A stretch of 63,500 nucleotides of DNA from Megasphaera hominis (lineage in GTDB: Bacteria > Bacillota > Negativicutes > Veillonellales > Megasphaeraceae), in the NCBI RefSeq assembly GCF_014269395.1, contig NZ_JACOGK010000016.1, positions 1 to 63,500 on the forward strand, given 5' to 3'. Within the stretch, counting starts at the first letter, position 1; the number at the start of each line of letters is the position of its first letter. The position numbers were made by a program, and so were the translations under genes. Below are positions 17,617-26,403 of this stretch, piece after piece. The notes beneath the pieces are model-generated. The model was not told where the DNA came from, searched no databases, and saw only the letters and a program-made list of their open reading frames with translations.

Positions 17617-18069
17617 ATGTCTCTGAAAGACCAACTGCTTCAAGACATGAAAGAAGCAATGAAGGCCAAAGAAGCCGGTAAGACACAGCTTTCTGTCATC
17701 CGTATGGTGCGGAGTTCCATCCGTAATACGGAAATCGACGGGAAATGCGTCCTCGACGACGCCGGCGTTGGTGTGGTCATTGCGAAAGAAATGAAACAGC
17801 GTAAAGAATCGCTGGCTGAATTTGAAAAAGCCAGCCGTAGCGACCTCATCGAACAGACGCAGGCTGAAATCGCCGTACTGGAAAAGTACATGCCGAAACA
17901 GCTTACACCTGAAGAAGTTGCACAGATTGTCCGTAATGCCATTAGCGGCCAGGACGTAGCAAGCCTTAAAATGGGCGATGTAATGAAACTGGTCATGCCA
18001 CAGGTAAAGGGCAAGGCAGACGGCAAGCTCGTTTCGCAGACCGTCAAGGAAATCTTACAAGGCAAATAG
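17617..18069 (+). CDS. yqeY: GatB/YqeY domain-containing protein
   Basis: A 150-residue protein of the YqeY family, related to the tail domain of the GatB subunit of Glu-tRNA amidotransferase, which contacts tRNA. The family pattern LKDQLLQDMKEAMKAKE, LSVIRMVRSSIRN and the C-terminal VMPQVKGKADGKLV is clear. Its molecular role is not settled. It begins 26 bases after rpsU and is probably transcribed from the rpsU promoter. Confidence 0.92.
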   Translation: MSLKDQLLQDMKEAMKAKEAGKTQLSVIRMVRSSIRNTEIDGKCVLDDAGVGVVIAKEMKQRKESLAEFEKASRSDLIEQTQAEIAVLEKYMPKQLTPEEVAQIVRNAISGQDVASLKMGDVMKLVMPQVKGKADGKLVSQTVKEILQGK

Positions 18070-18090
18070 TGTGTTTATCATAAATATGTA

Positions 18091-18119
18091 TTGACAAATC
18101 CACTGATTGATTGTAATAT
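18091..18119 (+). promoter_or_regulatory. Promoter of the glutamine synthetase leader
   Basis: TTGACA (18091-18096) and TAATAT (18114-18119) with a 17-base spacer; the transcript would start near 18126. Confidence 0.75.
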
Positions 18120-18124
18120 TGTAC

Positions 18125-18177
18125 CATGATTTACAAAACAAAATAAGTCATGCACCAAACAAAGTCAAAGAAGACTT
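18125..18177 (+). promoter_or_regulatory. Leader hairpins upstream of the glutamine synthetase terminator
   Basis: Two stems precede the terminator. The first pairs CATGATTTA (18125-18133) with TAAGTCATG (18144-18152), 9 bp with one G-U pair. The second pairs AAGTC (18162-18166) with GACTT (18173-18177) around a hexaloop AAAGAA. The second stem uses bases that also form the 5' arm of the terminator, so the two are mutually exclusive, as in an antiterminator. Confidence 0.45.
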
Positions 18178-18215
18178 CGCACCTCTGTTTCGCAGGGGTG
18201 AGAAGTCTTTTTTTT
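18171..18215 (+). terminator. Leader terminator before the glutamine synthetase gene
   Basis: AGACTTC (18172-18178) pairs with GAAGTCT (18202-18208), with a second stem CACCTCTG/CAGGGGTG inside, followed by eight T. It lies between the promoter and the gene, so it is an attenuator rather than an end-of-gene terminator. Confidence 0.85.
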
Positions 18216-18236
18216 CAATTAAGGAGGAAATCAGGT

Positions 18237-20138
18237 ATGGTAAAAGAAGATTTAGTTTATGTTATTCCTGCAGGTCAGTATGGCAAAGAAGGCGTGTTAG
18301 CCCTTCTCGAACAGCATCCGGAAATCAAATTCGTTTCCCTCGTAGGTGTCGACCTGGCTGGGAATGACACAGATGAAAAGATTCCTATCTCGACATTCTT
18401 TGAAGATTATGATGACTTCTTCAACGCTACAGCTTTCCAGACCGACGGTTCCTCTGTTGTACTGCCTGGCATTGCGACACTGTCCAATGCCCGCGTAGAT
18501 ATCAAAGCCGATCCGGGCGTAAACTGGATTATTGACTATAACTACGACAACATTGACGAACACACAGGCAAACCGACCGGTACCCTGCGTATTCCGAGCT
18601 TCCTGCGCCATGCTACGGGCTATATCGATTCCCGTTCCATCCTGCGCAATACACTGAATTATGTAAACGACGAACTGATCCAGATTGTTAAAAAATATGG
18701 CGTCAACGGCCTGACCATCAATACAGACGACATCGAAAAGATCGTCTTCACGACAGCAACAGAACTGGAATTCTGGGTTAAGAGCCCGAGCCAGGACGTA
18801 GCAACGCGCCGCCTGTCCGTTTCCCAGAAGCTCCAGGAACAGTACTGGCAGCGTACGCACGGCGTCGTTCGTACGGCTTTGGAACAGTCTGTAGAACGCC
18901 TCCGCCAGTACGGTCTCGAACCGGAAATGGGCCATAAAGAAGTTGGCGGTATCAAAGCACAGATCGATGATTCCGGTAACCTCATTTACGTTCTTGAACA
19001 GCTGGAAATCGACTGGAAATACACAGGCGATCCCGTTCAGACGGCTGATAACGAAATCCTCGCCCGTGTTATCGTCCGCGAAGTATTCCGTGAAAACGGC
19101 CTCGAAGTTACCTTCCAGGCTAAACCGATCCACGGCGTAGCCGGCAGCGGTGAACACACGCACTTCGGCATCGGTGCCATCATGAAAAATGGCAAATTCG
19201 TCAACCTCTACAACCCGGACGACATGAAGAAGGATTTCCTCTCGAGCCTTGGCTACGGCGCTATTATGGGTATCCTGAAACATTACGAAGTCATCAACCC
19301 GTTTGTTTCTTCTACCAATGATGCCCTGAACCGCTTGAAACCGGGCTTTGAAGCTCCTGTTTGCATCGTAACGGCTCTGGGTGGCGAAACACCGGACGTA
19401 CAGACTCGTAACCGTTCGGTCCTCATCGGCCTCATCCGCAATACGAAGAAACCAGCTGCTACGCGTTTCGAACTGCGTGCTCCCAATGCCTTCACCAATA
19501 CGTATATTGCCATTTCCCTGGTCTACATGGCAGCTCTCGACGGTATCCGTTATGCCTTGTCCAGCGGCAAGACACCGGCTGCTCTGTGCGCAGAATTGTC
19601 CAAGAAACCGGGCGAAGCTGCAGATTACCTCGAAAAAGACCGGGCCTATCGTAGTGAAGTCGACGTCTTCGAAGCCTTCACAGCAGAAGAACGGGATGCC
19701 ATGTTCGGCAAAGCGCCGAAGACCGTTTGGGAAAACTTCAAGGCTCTCGATGAATACCCGGAAAAAGTGGCAGAATTGGCTTGCGGCGCCTTCGAAAAAC
19801 GTTTCGTAGACTCCTTCAAGGCTGGCGCACTGAAACGTTGGGCTCTGGAATTGCAGTACCGCATCATTCCGGAAAACCTGCATACGGTCATCGAATGCAA
19901 ACCGCTCCATACAGAAGCTGACACGAATCCCCTCGAAGTCGAACGCTGGACTGTTATCAATTCCTTGCGTACAGAATTGGGCCGTGACACAGAAAAGAGC
20001 CTGTCCATCTTCACGAAGATCAAAAAAGCCCTGGCTACTGAAGATTACGACACGGCATCGGATCTCATGATCGTTATGAATGAAAAGATGGATGTCCTGA
20101 ACGACCTTTATTATGAATACAGCCACAATGCATTCTAA
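18237..20138 (+). CDS. Glutamine synthetase, long form
   Basis: Catalyses ATP-dependent amination of glutamate. The 633-residue protein is longer than type I enzymes (about 450). Catalytic motifs are recognisable: metal-binding Glu in TATELEFW, the GSGEHTHFGI substrate/ATP segment, NRLKPGFEAP, and the Arg-containing NRSVLIGLIR and RFELRAPN. About 170 extra residues at the C-terminus are rich in charged helices. It belongs to the diverse long synthetases of anaerobic Firmicutes; I am not certain which subtype. ATG 18237 follows AAGGAGG. Upstream lies a promoter with a leader terminator, which implies regulation by antitermination. A terminator follows the gene, so it is monocistronic. Confidence 0.9.
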   Translation: MVKEDLVYVIPAGQYGKEGVLALLEQHPEIKFVSLVGVDLAGNDTDEKIPISTFFEDYDDFFNATAFQTDGSSVVLPGIATLSNARVDIKADPGVNWIIDYNYDNIDEHTGKPTGTLRIPSFLRHATGYIDSRSILRNTLNYVNDELIQIVKKYGVNGLTINTDDIEKIVFTTATELEFWVKSPSQDVATRRLSVSQKLQEQYWQRTHGVVRTALEQSVERLRQYGLEPEMGHKEVGGIKAQIDDSGNLIYVLEQLEIDWKYTGDPVQTADNEILARVIVREVFRENGLEVTFQAKPIHGVAGSGEHTHFGIGAIMKNGKFVNLYNPDDMKKDFLSSLGYGAIMGILKHYEVINPFVSSTNDALNRLKPGFEAPVCIVTALGGETPDVQTRNRSVLIGLIRNTKKPAATRFELRAPNAFTNTYIAISLVYMAALDGIRYALSSGKTPAALCAELSKKPGEAADYLEKDRAYRSEVDVFEAFTAEERDAMFGKAPKTVWENFKALDEYPEKVAELACGAFEKRFVDSFKAGALKRWALELQYRIIPENLHTVIECKPLHTEADTNPLEVERWTVINSLRTELGRDTEKSLSIFTKIKKALATEDYDTASDLMIVMNEKMDVLNDLYYEYSHNAF

Positions 20139-20189
20139 TAACTAGAACGCATCATACAGCGAGACGATATACCGTTTCGAAAAGCATAA

Positions 20190-20226
20190 AAAGATTTCTG
20201 ATCCTTTTGGGTCGGAAATCTTTTTT
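20190..20226 (+). terminator. Terminator after glutamine synthetase
   Basis: AAGATTTC and GAAATCTT arms with an inner ATCC/GGGT stem and six T, 50 bases after the stop codon. Confidence 0.88.
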
Positions 20227-20691
20227 GCGTTATAGAGAAATTAGTTAATAGAATTAATCAAATATGCTGCTTGTGACGTCATAACTTTATATTACTTAAA
20301 TTCATTGTTAAAATGAGGTAAAACGTTGAACGTCCTTCTAGATTTGACGCTCATTCATTTCAGTGATAGCATAGTTGCATGAGACCATTGCGGACTAGAA
20401 AAATCTATCATTGCCAGGGCTTTTATTTTTTTGCGCAAAACACCGTATTCTTTTGTTTTGCCAGGCTCATACAGTAGGAAACTGTTCCTTTTCGTTCGTG
20501 TATGGCAGGAACTCAGCTATGGAGGTGATGTAATTCGGGGGAAGACGCCGCCAGGCGCAGCCGTCGTGTCTTTTTTGCGTGCCGGGAACGCGCAGGAAAG
20601 GGACAAAGGGGTAGGGCTGGGCCAGAGAAAGTATTGAATTTCTTATGTAACGTATAGAAGTTGCTACTTTTTTATAGGAGGCGTTTGTACA
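20227..20691 (+). other. 465-base gap without a convincing gene
   Basis: The first half is AT-rich with no long frame. Near 20538-20577 there is a GC-rich imperfect stem (AGAC/GTCT ends) followed by six T that could be a terminator of a small transcript. A 68-codon frame at 20431-20637 has an unconvincing composition and no good ribosome binding site. ATAGGAGG just before 20692 belongs to the next gene. Confidence 0.5.
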
Positions 20692-21804
20692 ATGGATCCA
20701 AGAATTCATACTCTTGCAAAAAACTTAATCACCTATTCGGTTCATCTGCAAAAAGGAGAAAAGCTGCTCATCGAAGTCTTTGACGAAGGATTGCCTTTGG
20801 CAAAAGCTCTCGTAGAAGAAGCGTATAAAGCCGGCGGCCTGCCTTTCATCAGCTTTAAAAATATGCAGCTTGAACGGGCGCTCTATCAGGGCGCTACGCA
20901 GGAATCGTTTGACTATATGGCCAAGTGGGAAGCTGCCCGCATGAGCGATGTAGACGCGTATATTGCCGTCCGCGCCTATAGCAATACGGCCGAACTGGCG
21001 GACGTACCGGACGACAAGATGAGCCTCTATCAGACATACTTTAACAACCCTGTACACATGAAGATCCGTCTGCCTAAGACGAAATGGTGTGTACTGCGCT
21101 ACCCGAACCAGGCTATGGCCCAGCTGGCCAACATGAGCCTCGAAGCCTTTGAAGATTTCTACTTTAACGTGTGCAACCTTGATTACGGCAAGATGGAAGC
21201 AGCTATGAAACCGCTCGTCGACCTCATGAACCGTACAGATAAGGTACATATCGTAGGCCCTGGCACGGACCTTACGTTCTCCATCAAAGGTATCCCGGCT
21301 GTGACGTGCTCAGGCCGCATGAACATTCCCGATGGGGAAGTGTACACCGCGCCGGTGAAGGATTCCGTCAACGGCTATTTGACGTACAACACGCCGAGCC
21401 TCCAGAACGGTACGACCTTTGAAAACATTCATTTTGAATTTAAAGACGGCAAGATCATCAAAGCCGAAGCGAACGACACGACAAAGCTCAACGCCATCCT
21501 CGATACGGATGAAGGAGCCCGCTATATTGGCGAATTTTCCTTTGGTATGAACCCGTATGTAACCTTCCCCATGAAGGATACGCTCTTCGACGAAAAGATC
21601 AAAGGAAGCTTCCACTTTACAGCCGGCAACGCCTATGACGATGCCTTCAACGGCAACCGGTCTGCTATTCACTGGGACCTCATTTGCCGTCAAGGTGCCG
21701 ATTGTGGCGGCGGTGAAATCTGGCTCGATGACGTACTCGTCCGCAAAGACGGTATTTTCGTCCTGCCTGAACTTCAGGGCCTGAATCCGGAAAACTTGAA
21801 ATAA
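20692..21804 (+). CDS. Aminopeptidase, peptidase family M29
   Basis: A 370-residue metallo-aminopeptidase of the AmpS/PepS/aminopeptidase T family, which removes N-terminal residues from peptides in the cytoplasm. Family features include the opening LITYSVHLQKGEKLLIEV, GPGTDLTFSIKG with SGRMNIPDGEVYTAP, and the metal-binding HFTAGNAY, IHWDLIC and GGGEIWLDD near the C-terminus. No signal peptide. ATAGGAGG lies 12 bases upstream. It directly precedes an oligopeptide transporter, which suggests joint import and breakdown of peptides. Confidence 0.93.
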   Translation: MDPRIHTLAKNLITYSVHLQKGEKLLIEVFDEGLPLAKALVEEAYKAGGLPFISFKNMQLERALYQGATQESFDYMAKWEAARMSDVDAYIAVRAYSNTAELADVPDDKMSLYQTYFNNPVHMKIRLPKTKWCVLRYPNQAMAQLANMSLEAFEDFYFNVCNLDYGKMEAAMKPLVDLMNRTDKVHIVGPGTDLTFSIKGIPAVTCSGRMNIPDGEVYTAPVKDSVNGYLTYNTPSLQNGTTFENIHFEFKDGKIIKAEANDTTKLNAILDTDEGARYIGEFSFGMNPYVTFPMKDTLFDEKIKGSFHFTAGNAYDDAFNGNRSAIHWDLICRQGADCGGGEIWLDDVLVRKDGIFVLPELQGLNPENLK

Positions 21805-21869
21805 GCGGACTGCAGGCCGTTCCTCATGCCGGGCGTCCTGCTGAAATATAGCTACAGGAGGTTGTTTGC

Positions 21870-23825
21870 ATGTCAGAGCACGAAACGCGACCGGCGGAAG
21901 AGTACAATCCGCCCATGTCGCCTTATAAAGAGTATCAGGAAATCAACGCCTACGTCGTAGGCTGGGGTATGTTTTTTGCCGCCCTCTTCGCCTTGGCCGT
22001 CGGCTACCTGAGCTTGAAAATCGGTCAGACCGTCGACGCCTTTGCGCCTGTATCGGTCTTGGCAATGGGCATGGCTGTTCTTTTCAAGCGCAAAAACGCT
22101 TTTCCTGAAACAGTTCATATCCAGGCCATTGCCAGTGCCGGTACGAACATTCTGGGCGGTACGATGTTTATTCTGCCGGCCCTCTTCATCTTGCATATTT
22201 ACGGCGTTTCCTACTGGGAAATGGTCACGCCGATCGTCTTAGGTGGTATCCTCGGCGTCTTCCTGGCGACTATGTTCCGCCGCTATTTCGTCGAAGAAAT
22301 GGACAAGGCCTATCCCTTCCCATCCGGCCGGGCTGCGGCGCAGGTGTTGGCCTGCAATGAAGGCGGTGCTGCCAAACTCATGGTTCTCAGCGGTTTCATC
22401 GCCATGTGCTACGATTTCGTCCTCAATTCCCTGGGCTGGTGGAAAGAAGTCATTACGACGACGACCTTCCAGTGGGGCACAGCCCTGGCCGACAAGCATA
22501 AGCTCCTCTTCAGCCTGGATAACGACGCGGCGCTCTTGGGGATCGGTTACTTCACGGGTCTGCGCTACGCCTGCATTATTGCTGCTGGTTCCTTCTTTGC
22601 CTGGGTCGTCTGCATTCCCGTCGTCTATTACCTCGGCGGCGACCACCTGATGGTTATCAAAGGGCAGCAGGTCCTCCTGGCCAACGCCCCTGTAACGGCC
22701 GTCTTCAACCAGTACGTGCGCCATATCGGGATTGGCATGCTGGCTATGGCCGGTGTCATCGGCCTTCTTTCTATGAGCAAGGTCGTCGGCGGCGTCGTCA
22801 AAAAAGCGGCAACGGACATGTTCTCGTCCCGTGCTGCCGGCCAGGAAAAGCTCCTGCGGACGCAGCAGGATATTCCCATGAACTACCTCGTCATCGGTAC
22901 GTTCCTCATGGTCGTCCTCTTTACGGTTTTCTTCCACCTTACGTGCTCGGAAAACCTGACCCAGACCCTTCTGGCCTTCGTCATCGTCCTGATTTTCGCC
23001 TTCATGCTTTCTGTTGTCGGCATCAGCTCCATTGCCTTTACAGGGAATGAACCGGTTTCCGGCATGACCATTTTCATGATCATCGTCTCGGCCGTCATCA
23101 TGGCCAGCGTCGGCATGAGCGGCGACAGCGGCATCGTTGCCATCCTCATGATGGCTGCTTTCCTGTGCTCAACTCTGTCTGTTGCCGGTAACTTTATGTC
23201 GGAACAGAAGGTTGCCTACCTGACCGGTGCGACACCGCGGAAAATGCAGCAATGGCAGCTCGTATCCATCGTCCTGGCGTCCTTCGTATCTGTCGGCGTC
23301 ATTATCCTGCTCAACAACGCTTATGGTTTTACCGGCGAAGGTGCCCTCCAGGCACCGCAGGCCAACGCCATGGCGGCGATCGTACAGCCCATGATGGGTG
23401 GCGGCGAAGCACCGTGGCCGCTTTACATGGCTGGTGCTTTCTTTGCGGTCATCCTCTGGATGATTAAGATTCCGCCTTTGGCCTTTGCCCTCGGCGCCTA
23501 CCTGCCTATGGGGATTAATACGCCGGTTCTCGTCGGTGGTATCGTTTCCTATCTCGTATCGCACAGCAGCAAGGACGACGCCATTAACGAGCTGCGCCTC
23601 AGCGAAGGCAGCACCGTTGCGTCGGGCTTCGTCGCCGGCGGCGCTATTGGCAGTCTCATCAGTGCCGTCTTGCACATTGCCGGTATCGACTGGTTTATGA
23701 AAGCCTGGGAAGCTACACCGGCTGCTACGTATTTGGGCATCGTTGCCTATCTCGTACTCTGTGCTTTCATCTACAAGATGGCTGTCAGAATTAAAGAAAG
23801 AAAAGCAGAGAATAAGGCTGAATAA
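21870..23825 (+). CDS. OPT family oligopeptide transporter
   Basis: A 651-residue polytopic membrane protein of the OPT family, proton-coupled importers of oligopeptides or metal-peptide chelates. After a short hydrophilic N-terminus containing PPMSPYKEYQEIN it shows roughly 14-16 hydrophobic segments. Typical family elements are the RYFVEEMDKAYPFPSGRAAAQVL region and, near the end, IPPLAFALGAYLPMGINTPVLVGG. The substrate cannot be read from sequence; linkage to an M29 aminopeptidase 65 bases upstream favours peptides. A strong terminator follows. Confidence 0.93.
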   Translation: MSEHETRPAEEYNPPMSPYKEYQEINAYVVGWGMFFAALFALAVGYLSLKIGQTVDAFAPVSVLAMGMAVLFKRKNAFPETVHIQAIASAGTNILGGTMFILPALFILHIYGVSYWEMVTPIVLGGILGVFLATMFRRYFVEEMDKAYPFPSGRAAAQVLACNEGGAAKLMVLSGFIAMCYDFVLNSLGWWKEVITTTTFQWGTALADKHKLLFSLDNDAALLGIGYFTGLRYACIIAAGSFFAWVVCIPVVYYLGGDHLMVIKGQQVLLANAPVTAVFNQYVRHIGIGMLAMAGVIGLLSMSKVVGGVVKKAATDMFSSRAAGQEKLLRTQQDIPMNYLVIGTFLMVVLFTVFFHLTCSENLTQTLLAFVIVLIFAFMLSVVGISSIAFTGNEPVSGMTIFMIIVSAVIMASVGMSGDSGIVAILMMAAFLCSTLSVAGNFMSEQKVAYLTGATPRKMQQWQLVSIVLASFVSVGVIILLNNAYGFTGEGALQAPQANAMAAIVQPMMGGGEAPWPLYMAGAFFAVILWMIKIPPLAFALGAYLPMGINTPVLVGGIVSYLVSHSSKDDAINELRLSEGSTVASGFVAGGAIGSLISAVLHIAGIDWFMKAWEATPAATYLGIVAYLVLCAFIYKMAVRIKERKAENKAE

Positions 23826-23844
23826 GTCAAGCTCTGCACTACGT

Positions 23845-23889
23845 CACGTCCTCCGCGCAGGCCTTCGCTTGCAGGAGGACGTGTTTTTT
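23845..23889 (+). terminator. Terminator after the OPT transporter
   Basis: CACGTCCTCC (23845-23854) and GGAGGACGTG (23874-23883) form a perfect 10-bp stem followed by six T. Confidence 0.93.
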
Positions 23890-23945
23890 GTCTTGCCGGG
23901 CCCGGCGAAAAGCCTATAGCAGTATTCGAATTCCTTATATTAGGT

Positions 23946-23974
23946 TTGACGCGCTATGTGCCCTGTGGTATAGT
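23946..23974 (+). promoter_or_regulatory. Promoter of the cobalamin operon
   Basis: TTGACG (23946-23951) and TATAGT (23969-23974) with a 17-base spacer, just upstream of the cobalamin riboswitch. Confidence 0.8.
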
Positions 23975-23994
23975 TTTAAATGTAAATGTATATA

Positions 23995-24190
23995 GTAAAT
24001 CAGGTGTCGTAAGACTCAATAGAAAAGCCGGTATAAGCCGGCGCGGTCCCGCCGCTGTAAGGACGAGTGATACTGCAGGAAACGTCACTGTGTAGCCGTA
24101 GCTACATGGGAAGGCGCAGTAGAGCCATGAAGCCAAGCCAGAAGAACTGCCTGATTGTGATCACCGGTATGACCTGCGAGCGATGGGGAG
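23995..24190 (+). promoter_or_regulatory. Cobalamin (adenosylcobalamin-type) riboswitch
   Basis: The conserved core is readable: AAAAGCCGG and GCGCGGTCCCGCCGCTGT near 24023-24058, and the B12 box GCCAAGCCAGAAGAACTGCC at 24132-24151. These aptamers bind cobalamins and reduce expression of downstream genes. The regulated genes are B12 synthesis and uptake functions, as expected. Confidence 0.95.
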
Positions 24191-24228
24191 GAGATTTTTT
24201 GTGTTAGCCTGTAAAGGAAACCTGACAA

Positions 24229-24258
24229 ACCGCGCGGAGATTCCAGCGCGGCTTTTTT
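24229..24258 (+). terminator. Riboswitch expression-platform terminator
   Basis: CCGCGCGGA pairs with TCC-A-GCGCGG (one bulge), followed by six T, about 40 bases after the aptamer and before the first gene. It is probably formed when cobalamin is bound. Confidence 0.75.
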
Positions 24259-24293
24259 GTTGCCCAGGCGCCGGTAGAAAAGGAGAGATTGCG

Positions 24294-25298
24294 ATGCACA
24301 AGAAACAACATGTAGTAGCTGCCTTAGCTCTGGCCTGCCTGGCTGTGGCTCCATTCTGGCTGGACAACAGCGTCCACGCTGCGTACACCTTAAGTCCAGA
24401 GGTAAAGGACGTGACGCCGGCCCTCAAGGAGGCTACGTCCTTAGGTGTCCTGACCTACAATAACCCGGACCTGCAAAGCCTGGAAAATAAGGATGCTATC
24501 CTGGTTATGAGCTTTGGTACGACCTATACCAAGAGCCGTCAGGCTACGATTGATGAAACGGTTAAAGCCATTCAGGCAGCCCATCCGCAGACGAAGGTCG
24601 TCGTCGCCTTTACGTCGCATATTATCGTCGACCGCATCAAAGCCCATGAAGGCCTTACCATTCCGACGCCGGAAAAAGCCCTGGAACAGCTCAAGGCCGA
24701 AGGCTATACGCGCGTGGCTATTGCGTCGCTGGATGTCATTCCCGGCGTGGAATATGACTACGACAAAGCCATCTTCAATAGCTATAAGCACGATTTCAAA
24801 AAGATGACCCTGGCGACGCCGCTCTTATACTGGATGGGCCAGGAAGACCAGCGTGACGACCTAAGTGAATTTGTGACGGCCTTTGCCAGCCAATTTCCTA
24901 AGCTAGGCAAACAAGACGCCATTTTGGTCATGGCCCACGGTACGCCTCATCCGGCCAATGCCTATTATTCCGTCCTCCAGGACCGCTTGAAAACGGCTGG
25001 CTACGGCCAGGTCTATGTCTATTCCGTTGAAGGCTGGCCGCACCTCGACACGGTGATTCCGCAGCTGAAGAAAGCCGGTATCAAGCACGTCATCCTCATG
25101 CCGATGATGATGGTCGCCGGTGACCACGCCAACAATGACATGGCTGGTGCTGACGCCGATTCCCATAAGAGCATTCTCGAACAGAATGGTTTTACCGTTT
25201 CGCCGTATATCCACGGCCTCGGTGAAAACACGGCTGTACGGCAGCTCTTTGTCGAACGGGCTAATGAAGCTGTAGCAGCGCTGGAAAGCACGAAATAG
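24294..25298 (+). CDS. cbiK: CbiK-type sirohydrochlorin cobaltochelatase with signal peptide
   Basis: A class II chelatase that inserts Co(II) into sirohydrochlorin, the entry step of the anaerobic B12 route. The two CbiK domains are intact, with metal-binding His at 215 (MAHGTPHPAN) and 278 (AGDHANND). The 334-residue protein is about 70 residues longer than Salmonella CbiK because it begins with a convincing Sec signal peptide (KKQHVV, then ALALACLAVAPF, with a predicted cleavage site after HA near residue 31). It is therefore probably periplasmic, like the exported CbiK of Desulfovibrio, and may serve metal or tetrapyrrole uptake as well as or instead of synthesis. ATG 24294 follows AAGGAGAG. 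It is the first gene behind the B12 riboswitch. Confidence 0.9.
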   Translation: MHKKQHVVAALALACLAVAPFWLDNSVHAAYTLSPEVKDVTPALKEATSLGVLTYNNPDLQSLENKDAILVMSFGTTYTKSRQATIDETVKAIQAAHPQTKVVVAFTSHIIVDRIKAHEGLTIPTPEKALEQLKAEGYTRVAIASLDVIPGVEYDYDKAIFNSYKHDFKKMTLATPLLYWMGQEDQRDDLSEFVTAFASQFPKLGKQDAILVMAHGTPHPANAYYSVLQDRLKTAGYGQVYVYSVEGWPHLDTVIPQLKKAGIKHVILMPMMMVAGDHANNDMAGADADSHKSILEQNGFTVSPYIHGLGENTAVRQLFVERANEAVAALESTK

Positions 25299-25387
25299 GA
25301 GATAACAGAAGAGTATGGGGCAGGCTGACAGAATGCAGTCTGCCTCGTCTTGTGTCACGTTAGCATTCACTATAAGGGAGTCATATT

Positions 25388-25993
25388 GTGGAAGGTATTT
25401 ATCAGGGAATTCTCATGTTTCAACAGGGCGGCATCGTCATGTACGTCTTGCTTCTTTGTTCGCTTGTAGTCGTCTATTTTGCCGTCGAAAGGGGCCTCTA
25501 TTTCCGCCGTATGGATGCGGGCAGCGACTTTGCCGAGCGCTGCAGCCACGTCCTGCGCCAGGGGGATGCCAGTCAGGCTGCAGCCTGTATTGCCCAGGGC
25601 CACGGTGCCTTGGCGGCAATCTTACAGACTGTCCTCAGCGGCAAGGCCGGTGCAAAGCCGGCAGCCTATATGGAAATGGAGTCCGGCATTGCCATTGCCC
25701 GTTTCCGGCAGCACTTATATTTTCTCAGCGTCATCGTCACTATGGCGCCCCTCTTGGGCCTCTTGGGCACTATCAGCGGCATGATCCGTTCCTTTAGTAT
25801 CTTCAATATTGAATCCGGCCAGGCTGTGGCCATTACCGGCGGTGTTGGCGAAGCCCTCATTGCCACGGCCTTTGGCCTTTGTGTGGCCGTCCTGGCCCTG
25901 GCCGTCCATGCGTATTTTACACAGCGCCTGGAACGGATCATTACGGATATGGAAACGTGCTTTAGCGCCTGGGAAGTGGGGCGGAAATCATGA
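25388..25993 (+). CDS. exbB: ExbB/TolQ family proton-channel protein
   Basis: Inner-membrane channel subunit that, with ExbD, uses the proton gradient to energise TonB. The 201-residue protein has three predicted membrane helices: one near the N-terminus (VMYVLLLCSLVVVYFAV) and two in the C-terminal half, with the family motif PLLGLLGTISGMI and the GEALIATAFGL helix. Translation starts at GTG 25388 with AAGGGAG upstream. It overlaps exbD by four bases. Confidence 0.93.
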   Translation: MEGIYQGILMFQQGGIVMYVLLLCSLVVVYFAVERGLYFRRMDAGSDFAERCSHVLRQGDASQAAACIAQGHGALAAILQTVLSGKAGAKPAAYMEMESGIAIARFRQHLYFLSVIVTMAPLLGLLGTISGMIRSFSIFNIESGQAVAITGGVGEALIATAFGLCVAVLALAVHAYFTQRLERIITDMETCFSAWEVGRKS

Positions 25994-26403
25994 GATTACG
26001 GGATCGCCGCTCCTTTAGGGAACCGGCCGTCATGATCATCCCCATGATCGATATCATGTTTTTTCTCCTCGTCTTCTTTATGATCAGCACGCTCTACATG
26101 GTCCATGTAAAGACCATGCCCGTCCAGCTGCCCCAGGCCGTCCATGCCGAGCAGCAGGCCCGCGTATCGAGTGTCATTACCCTGCAAAAGGATGGCAGCC
26201 TCTGGCTCGACGACCGGGCCATGAAAGAAGCAGACCTGCTGGCAGCGGTACAGGCTGAAAAAGAGGCGAACCCGAATTTCGTCGTCGTCATCCGGGCCGA
26301 CCAAAGCCTGGATTATGGCCAGGTCATGGTCCTCATGGATCACTTAAAGAACGCCGGCATCACGCGCTTTGGTCTGGCTGCCGGCGGGGAGCAGGGACAA
26401 TGA
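25990..26403 (+). CDS. exbD: ExbD/TolR family biopolymer transport protein
   Basis: Partner of ExbB in the TonB motor. The 137-residue protein has one N-terminal membrane helix containing the functionally essential Asp (IIPMIDIMFFLLVFFMI) and a periplasmic domain ending in IRADQSLDYGQVMVLMDHLKNAGITRFGLA, typical of the family. Start and stop overlap the genes on either side by four bases. Confidence 0.95.
   Translation: MRLRDRRSFREPAVMIIPMIDIMFFLLVFFMISTLYMVHVKTMPVQLPQAVHAEQQARVSSVITLQKDGSLWLDDRAMKEADLLAAVQAEKEANPNFVVVIRADQSLDYGQVMVLMDHLKNAGITRFGLAAGGEQGQ

Noticed and set aside
18121..18236. T-box riboswitch before glutamine synthetase
   Set aside because: The T-box bulge sequence and a specifier stem are missing, and the leader is too short.
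18297..20126. 609-codon minus-strand frame opposite glutamine synthetase
   Set aside because: It mirrors the real gene almost exactly, has no ribosome binding site and shows a Phe/Val/Asp-rich composition typical of shadow frames.
20431..20637. 68-codon frame in the gap before the aminopeptidase
   Set aside because: No convincing ribosome binding site, it contains a terminator-like stem, and its composition is unlike its neighbours.
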